A stretch of 18,984 nt of DNA from NCBI GenBank assembly GCA_949516455.1, contig CATILC010000209.1, positions 1 to 18,984 of the forward strand, read 5' to 3'. Shown one piece after another: positions 8,046 to 14,033 of this stretch (its first letter is position 1; every line of letters starts with the position of its first letter). The notes below the pieces were generated by a model. It did no database searches. It had not been told where the DNA came from and saw only the letters and a program-made list of their open reading frames with translations. This DNA is from Flavobacteriia bacterium (GTDB lineage Bacteria > Bacteroidota > Bacteroidia > Flavobacteriales > Schleiferiaceae). Position numbers and translations under genes: made by a program.

Positions 8046-8686
8046 GGCATTCCAAGGTATTTGTGGGTCTGAAGAGAGATCTTCCAGCGGGGATGTTCCA
8101 ACACATAATCGCAGATCAAGGGCATCATCTCTTCTTTCTTGCTCCATTCAGGTTGTAGGAACAGAGCACAATCCGTGCCCATTTGTTCCGCATGGGATTC
8201 CGCCCACTCCAGATCGTTCCGATTGTACACCACCACTTTGAGCTCATCGGCTCGTTTAAGGATGGATGGCACAGGAGGGGCTGTCTTTTTTGGAGACAGG
8301 CAGATCCAATCCCAGGCGCCTGATAATTCAAAGGCTCCACTGGTTTCAATGTACGTCTGCAAACCCATTCCGCGTATGGCTTGGGTCAATGGACCCATAT
8401 TCCAACTCAGGGGTTCACCGCCTGTGACCACCACGGTATTGGATCTGGGATCGATGGCACCGACAATGTCGTTCACCTCCGTCACGGGGTGCAGCTTGGC
8501 GTTCCAGCTCTCCTTTACATCGCACCAATGGCAACCCACATCACAACCCCCGATGCGCACAAAATGGGCCGCTTTTCCCGTATGGAAACCCTCGCCCTGG
8601 ACCGTGTAGAAGGACTCCATCAAGGGCAGCCACTCCCCTTTTTCCACTCTGAGCTCTTCTTCAGGGCTGTCGATCAATTTGCTCAT
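8042..8686 (-). CDS. queE: 7-carboxy-7-deazaguanine synthase (radical SAM)
   Basis: A 214-residue radical SAM enzyme that converts 6-carboxytetrahydropterin to 7-carboxy-7-deazaguanine in queuosine synthesis. Visible landmarks are FYTVQGEG (26-33, substrate side), the cluster motif C48-x3-C52-x2-C55 within GGCDVGCHWCD, GGEP (89-92, SAM binding), LSPKK (130-134) and the C-terminal QTHKYLG. Length and motif order fit the short QueE form common in Bacteroidota. The start has no ribosome site but is preceded by TATTTTTG with a 4-nt gap, suggesting leaderless transcription. It is the first gene of a two-gene unit with the OmpA-family protein, with no evident functional link. No other queuosine genes are in the window. 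Confidence 0.94.
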   Translation of the reverse strand: MSKLIDSPEEELRVEKGEWLPLMESFYTVQGEGFHTGKAAHFVRIGGCDVGCHWCDVKESWNAKLHPVTEVNDIVGAIDPRSNTVVVTGGEPLSWNMGPLTQAIRGMGLQTYIETSGAFELSGAWDWICLSPKKTAPPVPSILKRADELKVVVYNRNDLEWAESHAEQMGTDCALFLQPEWSKKEEMMPLICDYVLEHPRWKISLQTHKYLGMP

Positions 8687-8690
8687 GATT

Positions 8691-8698
8691 CAAAAATA
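8691..8698 (-). promoter_or_regulatory. -7 promoter box (TATTTTTG) for queE, 4 nt before ATG
   Basis: The minus strand reads TATTTTTG, aatc, ATG. The box and spacing are the same as at 2771-2778. The secDF terminator T-tract (8717-8723) lies where the -33 element would be, so terminator and promoter nearly touch. Confidence 0.6.
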
Positions 8699-8716
8699 GC
8701 TTGTGTGATCTTCCAT

Positions 8717-8742
8717 AAAAAAAGCCGCCCGAACAGGCGGCT
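8717..8742 (-). terminator. Rho-independent terminator of secDF
   Basis: Reading leftward, a perfect 7-bp stem AGCCGCC/GGCGGCT (8742-8736 with 8729-8723) and a 6-nt loop are followed by seven T residues (8723-8717). It lies about 30 nt past the secDF stop. Confidence 0.85.
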
Positions 8743-8756
8743 CCGCTTCTGAGCGG
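8743..8756 (-). other. Second short hairpin before the secDF terminator
   Basis: CCGCT and AGCGG enclose a 4-nt loop. The hairpin directly abuts the terminator stem, so the secDF 3' end would carry two stacked hairpins. It may protect the transcript end or be incidental. Confidence 0.4.
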
Positions 8757-8770
8757 GATTTCTCAGCAGG

Positions 8771-11700
8771 TCATTTCTTTTTGTTGCCAGATTCGTCCTC
8801 TTTGGCCATGGTATCGACCATAACGGGCGAAGCCACGAACAATGAGGAATAGGTGCCCACGATGATGCCCACCAACATGGCGAACATGAAACCACGAATG
8901 GTCTCTCCTCCCCAGATGAAAATGACCAGCATGACCACCAAAGTGGTCATCGAAGTGTTGAGCGTGCGGCTCAGGGTTTGGTTCAGTGCCTCATTGACCA
9001 TGGGAACAAGGTCTTTTCTCTTGTTGTGGGTCTGCAGATACTCACGAATTCTATCGAACACCACCACCGTATCGTTCAGAGAGTAACCGATCACCGTAAG
9101 AATCGCCGCGATGAACGCCTGATCGATCTCTAAACTGAAGGGCAAAATGCCATAGGCAATGGAGAAAATACTCAGCACGATCAGAACATCGTGTGTGGTC
9201 GCCGCAACAGCGCCCAAAGAATACTGCCACTTGCTGAACCGAATGAGGATGTAAAGGAAAATGATGATCAGGGAGAAGATGATCGCCCAGACCGCCGACT
9301 TCTTGATATCGTCGGCAATGGTCGGTCCTACCTGTCGCTCAGACATCAATCCCAATTCAGATTCTGCGTCGTAGAAGGACTCGGACGTCTTCTCCTCAGC
9401 AAAGAAGGAGGAACAACCTGCGAAGAGTTTGGACTTGATGTCTTCTTCCACCTCGACTCCCGTGTCATCGATGCGGTATTTGGTGGTAATGACCACCTGA
9501 TTGCTGCTGCCGATGGTCTTGACTTCGGGGCTGATCTGCTCGCCTTCCTCGGTGACGAATTCCTCCGCCAGTGCAGCACTCAGATCGGCTGTGCTTATCG
9601 GTTGATCGAAACGCACCTGGTAGGTTCGACCTCCAACGAAATCCACGCCGTAATTCAATCCGCGGACGGCCAAAGAGGCCATACCCAGAACTATGATGCT
9701 CAATGAAATGACATAAGCCCGCTTCCTCTTGCCCAGAAAATCGATTTGCACATTGCGGAACCAGCCTTCCGTCATCTTGCTGGCGAAACGCACATTCTTC
9801 TTGCGATCAAGCCGCCACTCCAGGATGATGCGGGTAATGAAAATGGCGGTAAAGAGTGAAGTGAGAATACCGATGATCAGCGTTGTCGCAAAACCTCTGA
9901 TCGGACCTGTACCAAAAGAATAGAGAATAATACCGGTCAGCAAGGTGGTGACATTTGCGTCGATGATGGAACTCAATGCATTCTGATATCCATCAGAGAT
10001 CGCAAGACGCAAACCCTTTCCCTGATGCAGTTCTTCCCGAATTCGTTCGTAGATCAGAACATTGGCATCCACAGACATACCGATGGTCAGAACGATACCC
10101 GCGATACCGGGCAGCGTAAGAACCGCTCCAAGGGAAGCGAGCACACCGAATATGAAGAACATGTTGACCAATAGGGCGATATCGGAAACAATACCCGCTT
10201 GGTTGTAATAGAAGATCATGTAGAGCAGCACCAAGGACATGGCCACCACAAAAGACCAAAGTCCAGCCTGGATGGCTTCCTTTCCAAGAGAAGGGCCAAC
10301 GATATCCGCCTGAATGATCCGCGCAGGAGCAGGCAGTTTACCTGCTTTGAGAATGTTGGCCAGATCCTGAGCCTCTTCGATCGTGAAGTTTCCGAAGATC
10401 TGTGTGTTGCCTCCTGCGATCTCGCTTTGAACCCGAGGATAGGAATACACCAAACCGTCGAGCACCACGGCCACCGAACGCTTGGGTTCCATTTGGGACG
10501 CCTCGCGGGTGATCTCTTGCCATTTGCGTGCGCCGATCGCATTCATCTGCATGCGAACGATCGGCGTATTGCCCTCGTCAAAATCCTGAGCGGCATCTAC
10601 GATCACATCCCCTCCGAGATCGGGGATTCCATCTCTGTTGGACTTGATGGCCAGGAGGTCCAACGCCTCACTCCCCTCTGCACGCGGCTTGGCTGTCCAG
10701 ACAAATCGTGCATTCCGCATCGTGCTCGGAAGCAGTGCCCGTATCTGCGGCATATTGAGGTAGGCATTCACCTTGCCCGTATCCCGCACCAGAACGGTAC
10801 CTACGATGGGGCCCTGTCCGGCCTGACGATTCTCAAAGTCGTAGTTCGGATAGAGGATCTCGAACAGCGGATTGAAGGCATTCAAACTGTCGTTGAGCTC
10901 TTCTTCGTCTGTGTTGGCCAGCAAAGAGTCAATGGCCGAAGATGCGCTGCTGTCGGCATTTACCACATCATCCACTGCCTCAAAATCCAGATCGTCATCC
11001 ATCGATCCGCTCTCCTCTGTGCCCTGGGTAGCGCTGCGATCGTCACGTGGGTCCGGAACGATGCTTTGGAGCTTGGCGTTGGCCGCATTGAGAAATTCCA
11101 GGAAGTCTGAGCCCTGATACAGATTCCAGAATTCCAGTTCTGCAGTGCTCTGGAGCAGTTTTTTCACCCGGTCCGGATCTTTGACTCCGGGAAGTTCGAT
11201 CAGGATCCGGCCCGTATTTTCCAACCTCTGAATATTGGGCTGGACCACGCCGAACTGGTCGATGCGAGCGCGCAGGACCGTGTAAACGTTTTCTACGGAT
11301 GCGTCCACCTGAGCACGTAATTCCCCCATGACCGCCTCGTCTGTGGCATTGAACCCAAGGATGTCATTCATCTGCTTGGTACCGAACAATGCTGGATCGC
11401 TCATCCGCGCTCCCTCAGAGTTGGCTGCTTCAAATTGAATGAAGAAGTTTTCCAAATAACTCTCTTGACTGTTTCCCTGAACCGCGTCCGTTGCTTCGAG
11501 CGCCTGAAGGAACACTGGGTGTGTGCTTCTGTTGGACAGAGAACGCAGGATCTCTTTGACCGAGACTTCAAGGATCACATTCATTCCACCTCTTAGGTCC
11601 AGGCCGAGATTGATCTCTTTTTCTTTGACTTCGGAATAGGTGAACTCATCGACAAAGACATTGTACACATCTTCTGTGGCCATGCTGTCGAGATAGGCTT

Positions 11701-11839
11701 TCTCTTTGATCGGATCTCCGTTGGCCACTTCCCGTGCATCGCTCTCCACTCCACGGGTGATCCAGGTAAAGGACAGCTGATAGAGACAGGCCAGCGCGAA
11801 TAGGATGGCAAATAGTCGGATAACGCCCTTATTCTCCAT
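8771..11839 (-). CDS. secDF: Fused protein translocase subunit SecDF
   Basis: A 1022-residue inner-membrane protein that uses the proton gradient to help draw Sec substrates across the membrane. The SecD half (about 1-685) has one N-terminal membrane helix, the LGLDLRGGMN motif (79-87), ARIDQFGVVQPNIQ (191-204) and the membrane motif GMSVDANVLIYERIREEL (587-604). The SecF half (about 693-1022) carries RGLNYGVDFVGGR (726-738) and the partner motif VVVFDRIREYL. Such fusions are normal in Bacteroidota. An acidic, Ser-rich stretch at about 262-322 (MDDDLDFEAVDD, DEEELNDS) interrupts the first periplasmic domain and is probably a flexible loop. The gene is a single transcription unit with a promoter box 38 nt upstream and a terminator downstream. 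Confidence 0.96.
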   Translation of the reverse strand: MENKGVIRLFAILFALACLYQLSFTWITRGVESDAREVANGDPIKEKAYLDSMATEDVYNVFVDEFTYSEVKEKEINLGLDLRGGMNVILEVSVKEILRSLSNRSTHPVFLQALEATDAVQGNSQESYLENFFIQFEAANSEGARMSDPALFGTKQMNDILGFNATDEAVMGELRAQVDASVENVYTVLRARIDQFGVVQPNIQRLENTGRILIELPGVKDPDRVKKLLQSTAELEFWNLYQGSDFLEFLNAANAKLQSIVPDPRDDRSATQGTEESGSMDDDLDFEAVDDVVNADSSASSAIDSLLANTDEEELNDSLNAFNPLFEILYPNYDFENRQAGQGPIVGTVLVRDTGKVNAYLNMPQIRALLPSTMRNARFVWTAKPRAEGSEALDLLAIKSNRDGIPDLGGDVIVDAAQDFDEGNTPIVRMQMNAIGARKWQEITREASQMEPKRSVAVVLDGLVYSYPRVQSEIAGGNTQIFGNFTIEEAQDLANILKAGKLPAPARIIQADIVGPSLGKEAIQAGLWSFVVAMSLVLLYMIFYYNQAGIVSDIALLVNMFFIFGVLASLGAVLTLPGIAGIVLTIGMSVDANVLIYERIREELHQGKGLRLAISDGYQNALSSIIDANVTTLLTGIILYSFGTGPIRGFATTLIIGILTSLFTAIFITRIILEWRLDRKKNVRFASKMTEGWFRNVQIDFLGKRKRAYVISLSIIVLGMASLAVRGLNYGVDFVGGRTYQVRFDQPISTADLSAALAEEFVTEEGEQISPEVKTIGSSNQVVITTKYRIDDTGVEVEEDIKSKLFAGCSSFFAEEKTSESFYDAESELGLMSERQVGPTIADDIKKSAVWAIIFSLIIIFLYILIRFSKWQYSLGAVAATTHDVLIVLSIFSIAYGILPFSLEIDQAFIAAILTVIGYSLNDTVVVFDRIREYLQTHNKRKDLVPMVNEALNQTLSRTLNTSMTTLVVMLVIFIWGGETIRGFMFAMLVGIIVGTYSSLFVASPVMVDTMAKEDESGNKKK

Positions 11840-11876
11840 TGTTTACCGCTTTTGCTTTAGGTTTTTACTGAACGGG

Positions 11877-11884
11877 CAAATATA
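11877..11884 (-). promoter_or_regulatory. -7 promoter box (TATATTTG) for secDF
   Basis: Exact TAnnTTTG match on the minus strand, with 37 nt between box and ATG. It would leave an A-rich leader of about 33 nt without Shine-Dalgarno, as is usual in this phylum. No -33 TTG is visible. Confidence 0.55.
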
Positions 11885-11932
11885 GAGCCTGCGCGGCATC
11901 GGTTTTGTCCTTTTTTTTCAGGCCCTAAAGAC

Positions 11933-13345
11933 CTATGACTTAGAGGGAAACATTTTCCCGGGATTCAGGATGCCATTCGGGTCGAATGTGCTTTTGATCG
12001 CCCGTTGCAGATCGAGTGCCTCCGGCCGGAAGGCGATGTCCATAAAGTCTTTCTGTACCCAGCCAATGCCGTGCTCACCGCTGATGGTTCCTCCGAGTTC
12101 AGTGCACAGCTCGAAGAGTTCTCTTATGCCCTGATTCAATCCCTCCTTCCAGGCTTCCTCGCTCAGGTCGCCTTTCAAAATATTCACATGAAGATTGCCA
12201 TCGCCCGCATGCCCGTAACAAACGGAACTGAACCCATACCGCTTTCCGATCTCCTTTACACCGCGCAGTAGATCCGGAAGCTGGGCCCTTGGAACCACCG
12301 TGTCCTCCTCTTTATACACAGAATGGGCCTTGACTGCTTCCCCAACTCTTCTTCTTAAGAGCCACAGAGCTTCCTGCTCCTTGACCGAATCTGCAAAGAG
12401 CGGGTCATGCGCACCAAAGGACTCCACTATTTGCTGGATCGCCTCGCAATCAGCGAACAGCTGCGTTTGATCATTGCCATCCACTTCGATCAAAAGATGG
12501 GCTTCGATCCCCTCCTCCAACACCACCGGTGCATCGGGAACAAATTTCAGCGTGTATTCGATGGCATCGCGCTCCATGAATTCCATGCCACTTGGTGTCA
12601 GACCGGCCCGAAAGATGGCAGACACACTTGCGCAGGCCGATTCCGCAGAACTGAAAGGGGCGAGCATCAGCATCTTGTGCTTGGGATAAGGAAGCAGCCT
12701 AAATACAGCCTTTGTGATGATCCCCAATGTTCCTTCGCTGCCGACCATCAATTGAGTGAGGTTGTAGCCCGTTGAATTTTTCAGGGTATTCGCTCCGGTC
12801 CAAATGACCGATCCATCGGGCAGGACCACCTCGAGGTTCAAAACGTACGCATTGGTCACTCCATATTTAACGGCTTTGGGACCACCGGCATTCAAAGCCA
12901 GATTGCCTCCAATGAAAGAACTTCCCCAACTCGACGGATCTGGCGGATAGAACAGACCCTTTTCCTTGCAGGCATCGTGAAACACCTGATTGATGACCCC
13001 GGGTTCGACCGTTGCCTGCAAATTCGCTTCATCGATGGACAAGATCTGATCAAATCCCTCCATACTCAAACAGATTCCTCCATTAACGGCCAGTGCTGCG
13101 CCGCTCAATCCAGTGCCTGCGCCCCTTACCGTGAGCGGGATACGATGCTCATCACACCATCGAACAAGCGAGGATATCTCAGGGACTGAAGAACACACAA
13201 CGACGAGTTCTGGTGGAAAGACCAAGTCTTCTGTTTCGTCATGGCCGTAGGCCAAAAGATCCTCGGACCGCTTTAAAAACCGGCAATTCGGTAGTTTTTC
13301 TTTAAGCTGTTCGACCAGCTGCGCACTCAATGCTGTAAAGGACAT
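11933..13345 (-). CDS. FAD-linked oxidase, GlcD / D-lactate dehydrogenase family
   Basis: A 470-residue flavoprotein of the FAD-binding type 4 family that oxidises 2-hydroxy acids such as D-lactate or glycolate. The FAD (PCMH-type) domain shows RGAGTGLSGAA (74-84), YPPDPSS (133-139), GGNLALNAGG (146-155) and VGSEGTLGI (201-209). The C-terminal cap and oxidase domain has YGHAGDGNLHVNI and the terminal SGEHGIGWVQK. There are no Fe-S motifs and no membrane segments. Length matches GlcD-like enzymes; the substrate cannot be told from sequence. The gene stands alone: upstream are the tRNA-Pro terminator and palindromic element, and downstream 93 nt to secDF. The ATG at 13345 is preceded by TACCTTTG with a 4-nt gap. 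Confidence 0.93.
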   Translation of the reverse strand: MSFTALSAQLVEQLKEKLPNCRFLKRSEDLLAYGHDETEDLVFPPELVVVCSSVPEISSLVRWCDEHRIPLTVRGAGTGLSGAALAVNGGICLSMEGFDQILSIDEANLQATVEPGVINQVFHDACKEKGLFYPPDPSSWGSSFIGGNLALNAGGPKAVKYGVTNAYVLNLEVVLPDGSVIWTGANTLKNSTGYNLTQLMVGSEGTLGIITKAVFRLLPYPKHKMLMLAPFSSAESACASVSAIFRAGLTPSGMEFMERDAIEYTLKFVPDAPVVLEEGIEAHLLIEVDGNDQTQLFADCEAIQQIVESFGAHDPLFADSVKEQEALWLLRRRVGEAVKAHSVYKEEDTVVPRAQLPDLLRGVKEIGKRYGFSSVCYGHAGDGNLHVNILKGDLSEEAWKEGLNQGIRELFELCTELGGTISGEHGIGWVQKDFMDIAFRPEALDLQRAIKSTFDPNGILNPGKMFPSKS

Positions 13346-13349
13346 GGAA

Positions 13350-13357
13350 CAAAGGTA
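13350..13357 (-). promoter_or_regulatory. -7 promoter box (TACCTTTG) 4 nt before the oxidase start
   Basis: The minus strand reads TACCTTTG, ttcc, ATG. This is the third exact TAnnTTTG box with the same 4-nt spacing. No -33 TTG is seen at the expected distance. Confidence 0.5.
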
Positions 13358-13423
13358 AGATGGGGTTCAGGTCATATGGCCATGCATGGACAATTCGCGT
13401 CGTGATCCTCTTAAGGGGGCAAC

Positions 13424-13542
13424 CAAACACCAACCGCCTTGCGGCTTCGCCGCACCAGCCGGTTTTTCCTCGTCGCCGCCAAGCGAGCTTGGGCGACGAA
13501 TAAAAAAACCGCCTGCAGCAATGCTGAGGCGGTTGGTGTTTG
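13424..13542 (-). repeat. Post-tRNA structured palindromic element 1 (after tRNA-Pro)
   Basis: A 119-bp element bounded by a perfect 16-bp inverted repeat: CAAACACCAACCGCCT (13424-13439) and its complement (13527-13542). The right arm begins one base from the tRNA-Pro end. Inside, in plus order, lie a GCGGC-TTC-GCCGC hairpin (13441-13453), a T-rich linker, a long hairpin (13471-13498) whose centre is CCAAGC-GA-GCTTGG, an A-run, and the tRNA terminator hairpin. The order of parts and the size match the element after tRNA-Ser. No ORF of credit lies here. Confidence 0.75.
13502..13534 (-). terminator. Rho-independent terminator of tRNA-Pro
   Basis: Leftward, arms AACCGCCT and AGGCGGTT (8 bp) with an inner CAGC/GCTG stem and a one-base bulge are followed by a T-run (13508-13502). 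It lies about 8 nt past the mature tRNA end. Its leading arm is also part of the outer inverted repeat of the element. Confidence 0.85.
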
Positions 13543-13617
13543 TCGGGGTGGCAGGATTCGAACCTGCGACCTCCTGCTCCCAAAGCAGGCGCGATAACCG
13601 GGCTACGCTACACCCCG
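13543..13617 (-). tRNA. tRNA-Pro (anticodon TGG)
   Basis: The acceptor stem CGGGGTG pairs with CACCCCG, and the discriminator base is A. The anticodon arm is CCTGC-TTTGGGA-GCAGG, anticodon TGG (reads CCN proline codons). The T arm contains GGTTCGAATCC. CCA is not encoded. A TAnnTTTG box lies 10 nt upstream and a terminator downstream. Confidence 0.96.
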
Positions 13618-13627
13618 AAGAGGGCGG

Positions 13628-13635
13628 CAAAAATA
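13628..13635 (-). promoter_or_regulatory. -7 promoter box (TATTTTTG) for tRNA-Pro
   Basis: Exact TAnnTTTG match ending 10 nt before the mature 5' end of tRNA-Pro. It implies that tRNA-Pro is transcribed separately from tRNA-Ser. No -33 TTG is seen. Confidence 0.5.
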
Positions 13636-13659
13636 ATCAAAAATGTATGCGAATCCCTT

Positions 13660-13718
13660 TGGATCCACTCTCGTGGCTCAGGCTTTTCTTTTCCTGCTCC
13701 CAAGCCAGCTTGGGCAGG
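13660..13718. repeat. 59-bp direct repeat, copy 1
   Basis: Identical to 13773-13831 except for one base (T at 13678, C at 13791), at a period of 113 bp. It holds a CCACTCTCGTGG hairpin, a T-rich linker and a strong palindrome CCTG-ct-CCCAAGC-ca-GCTTGGG-CAGG (13693-13718). This copy is not bounded by a long inverted repeat and looks like a degenerate third unit of the post-tRNA element, without its tRNA. Confidence 0.85.
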
Positions 13719-13747
13719 GGATTGCCCGATCTGCGATCGGGCATCCC
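13718..13747. repeat. Strong hairpin GGGAT-t-GCCCGATC / GATCGGGC-ATCCC
   Basis: An 8-bp stem with a TGC loop, then a one-base bulge and 5 more pairs. It sits beside direct-repeat copy 1 at the place where the terminator hairpin lies in the two complete elements. There is no T-run, so it is not a functional terminator by itself. Confidence 0.7.
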
Positions 13748-13772
13748 TTGAGTGGACGCAGTCCACAGGCCC

Positions 13773-13831
13773 TGGATCCACTCTCGTGGCCCAGGCTTTT
13801 CTTTTCCTGCTCCCAAGCCAGCTTGGGCAGG
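13773..13831. repeat. 59-bp direct repeat, copy 2
   Basis: Second copy of the repeat at 13660-13718, with one mismatch. This copy forms the inner part of the element following tRNA-Ser. Confidence 0.85.
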
Positions 13832-13865
13832 AAAACAAAAAACCCTGACAGCATAGCTGCCAGGG
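13832..13865 (-). terminator. Rho-independent terminator of tRNA-Ser
   Basis: Leftward, CCCTGGCAGC and GCTGTCAGGG form a 10-bp stem with one G-T pair and a TAT loop (13865-13843), followed by TTTTTTGTTTT (13842-13832). It lies 11 nt past the mature tRNA end. Confidence 0.87.
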
Positions 13866-13876
13866 CCTGTGGACTG

Positions 13877-13963
13877 CGGTGAGAGGGGGATTCGAACCCC
13901 CGGTACGGTTACCCGTACGGCAGTTTAGCAAACTACTGGTTTAAGCCACTCACCCACCTCACC
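13877..13963 (-). tRNA. tRNA-Ser (anticodon GCT)
   Basis: The acceptor GGTGAGG pairs with TCTCACC, with a G discriminator typical of serine tRNAs. The anticodon arm is GTAGT-TTGCTAA-ACTGC, anticodon GCT (reads AGC/AGT). A long variable arm with paired TACGG/CCGTA confirms the class II form. The T arm contains GGTTCGAATCC. CCA is not encoded. Confidence 0.96.
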
Positions 13964-13989
13964 TATTGATTTCCTCAAAAAAAGGAGCA

Positions 13990-14021
13990 CAAAACTAATT
14001 GGTGGCGCTCGATGCTACAAA
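13990..14021 (-). promoter_or_regulatory. Full promoter of tRNA-Ser: TTTG - 20 nt - TAGTTTTG
   Basis: The -33 TTTG (14021-14018) and -7 TAGTTTTG (13997-13990) fit the Bacteroidota primary-sigma consensus in sequence and spacing. The box ends 26 nt before the tRNA 5' end. It lies just past the stop of the PgpH-type gene and is the best promoter in the window. Confidence 0.8.
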
Positions 14022-14033
14022 TAATGCAGCGGT

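Larger units (their letters stand above)
13757..13878 (-). repeat. Post-tRNA structured palindromic element 2 (after tRNA-Ser)
   Basis: A 122-bp element bounded by a perfect 19-bp inverted repeat: CGCAGTCCACAGGCCCTGG (13757-13775) and its complement (13860-13878), whose outer end overlaps the last two bases of tRNA-Ser. In plus order it contains CCAC-TCTC-GTGG (13778-13789), a T-rich linker, the CCCAAGC/GCTTGGG hairpin (13806-13831), an A-run and the terminator hairpin. On the RNA strand the CCAC/GTGG hairpin would have a GAGA (GNRA) loop. Confidence 0.78.

Noticed and set aside
7128..8072. Plus-strand open frame of 314 codons
   Set aside because: It lies opposite the OmpA-family gene, whose domains are clear. 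The predicted protein has no recognisable motif or export signal.
10199..11110. Plus-strand open frame of 303 codons
   Set aside because: It is antisense to secDF in a region coding for conserved SecD motifs. No start context or known family fits.
11911..11918. Run of eight T residues after the flavoprotein gene, as a terminator
   Set aside because: The T-run is on the plus strand while the gene runs leftward, so its RNA would carry A residues. No convincing stem precedes it.
13660..13831. CRISPR array
   Set aside because: There are only two 59-bp copies, each with large internal palindromes and with a structured sequence between them. No cas gene is present.
13540..13848. Open frame of 102 codons beginning SGWQDSNLRPPAPKA
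   Set aside because: It is a translation of the antisense of tRNA-Pro and the neighbouring palindromes. This peptide string is a well-known false gene over tRNAs.
13608..13931. Minus-strand open frame of 107 codons with GNRTGGSNPPLT
   Set aside because: It runs through tRNA-Ser and the repeat region, and its N-terminal part is read from the tRNA itself.
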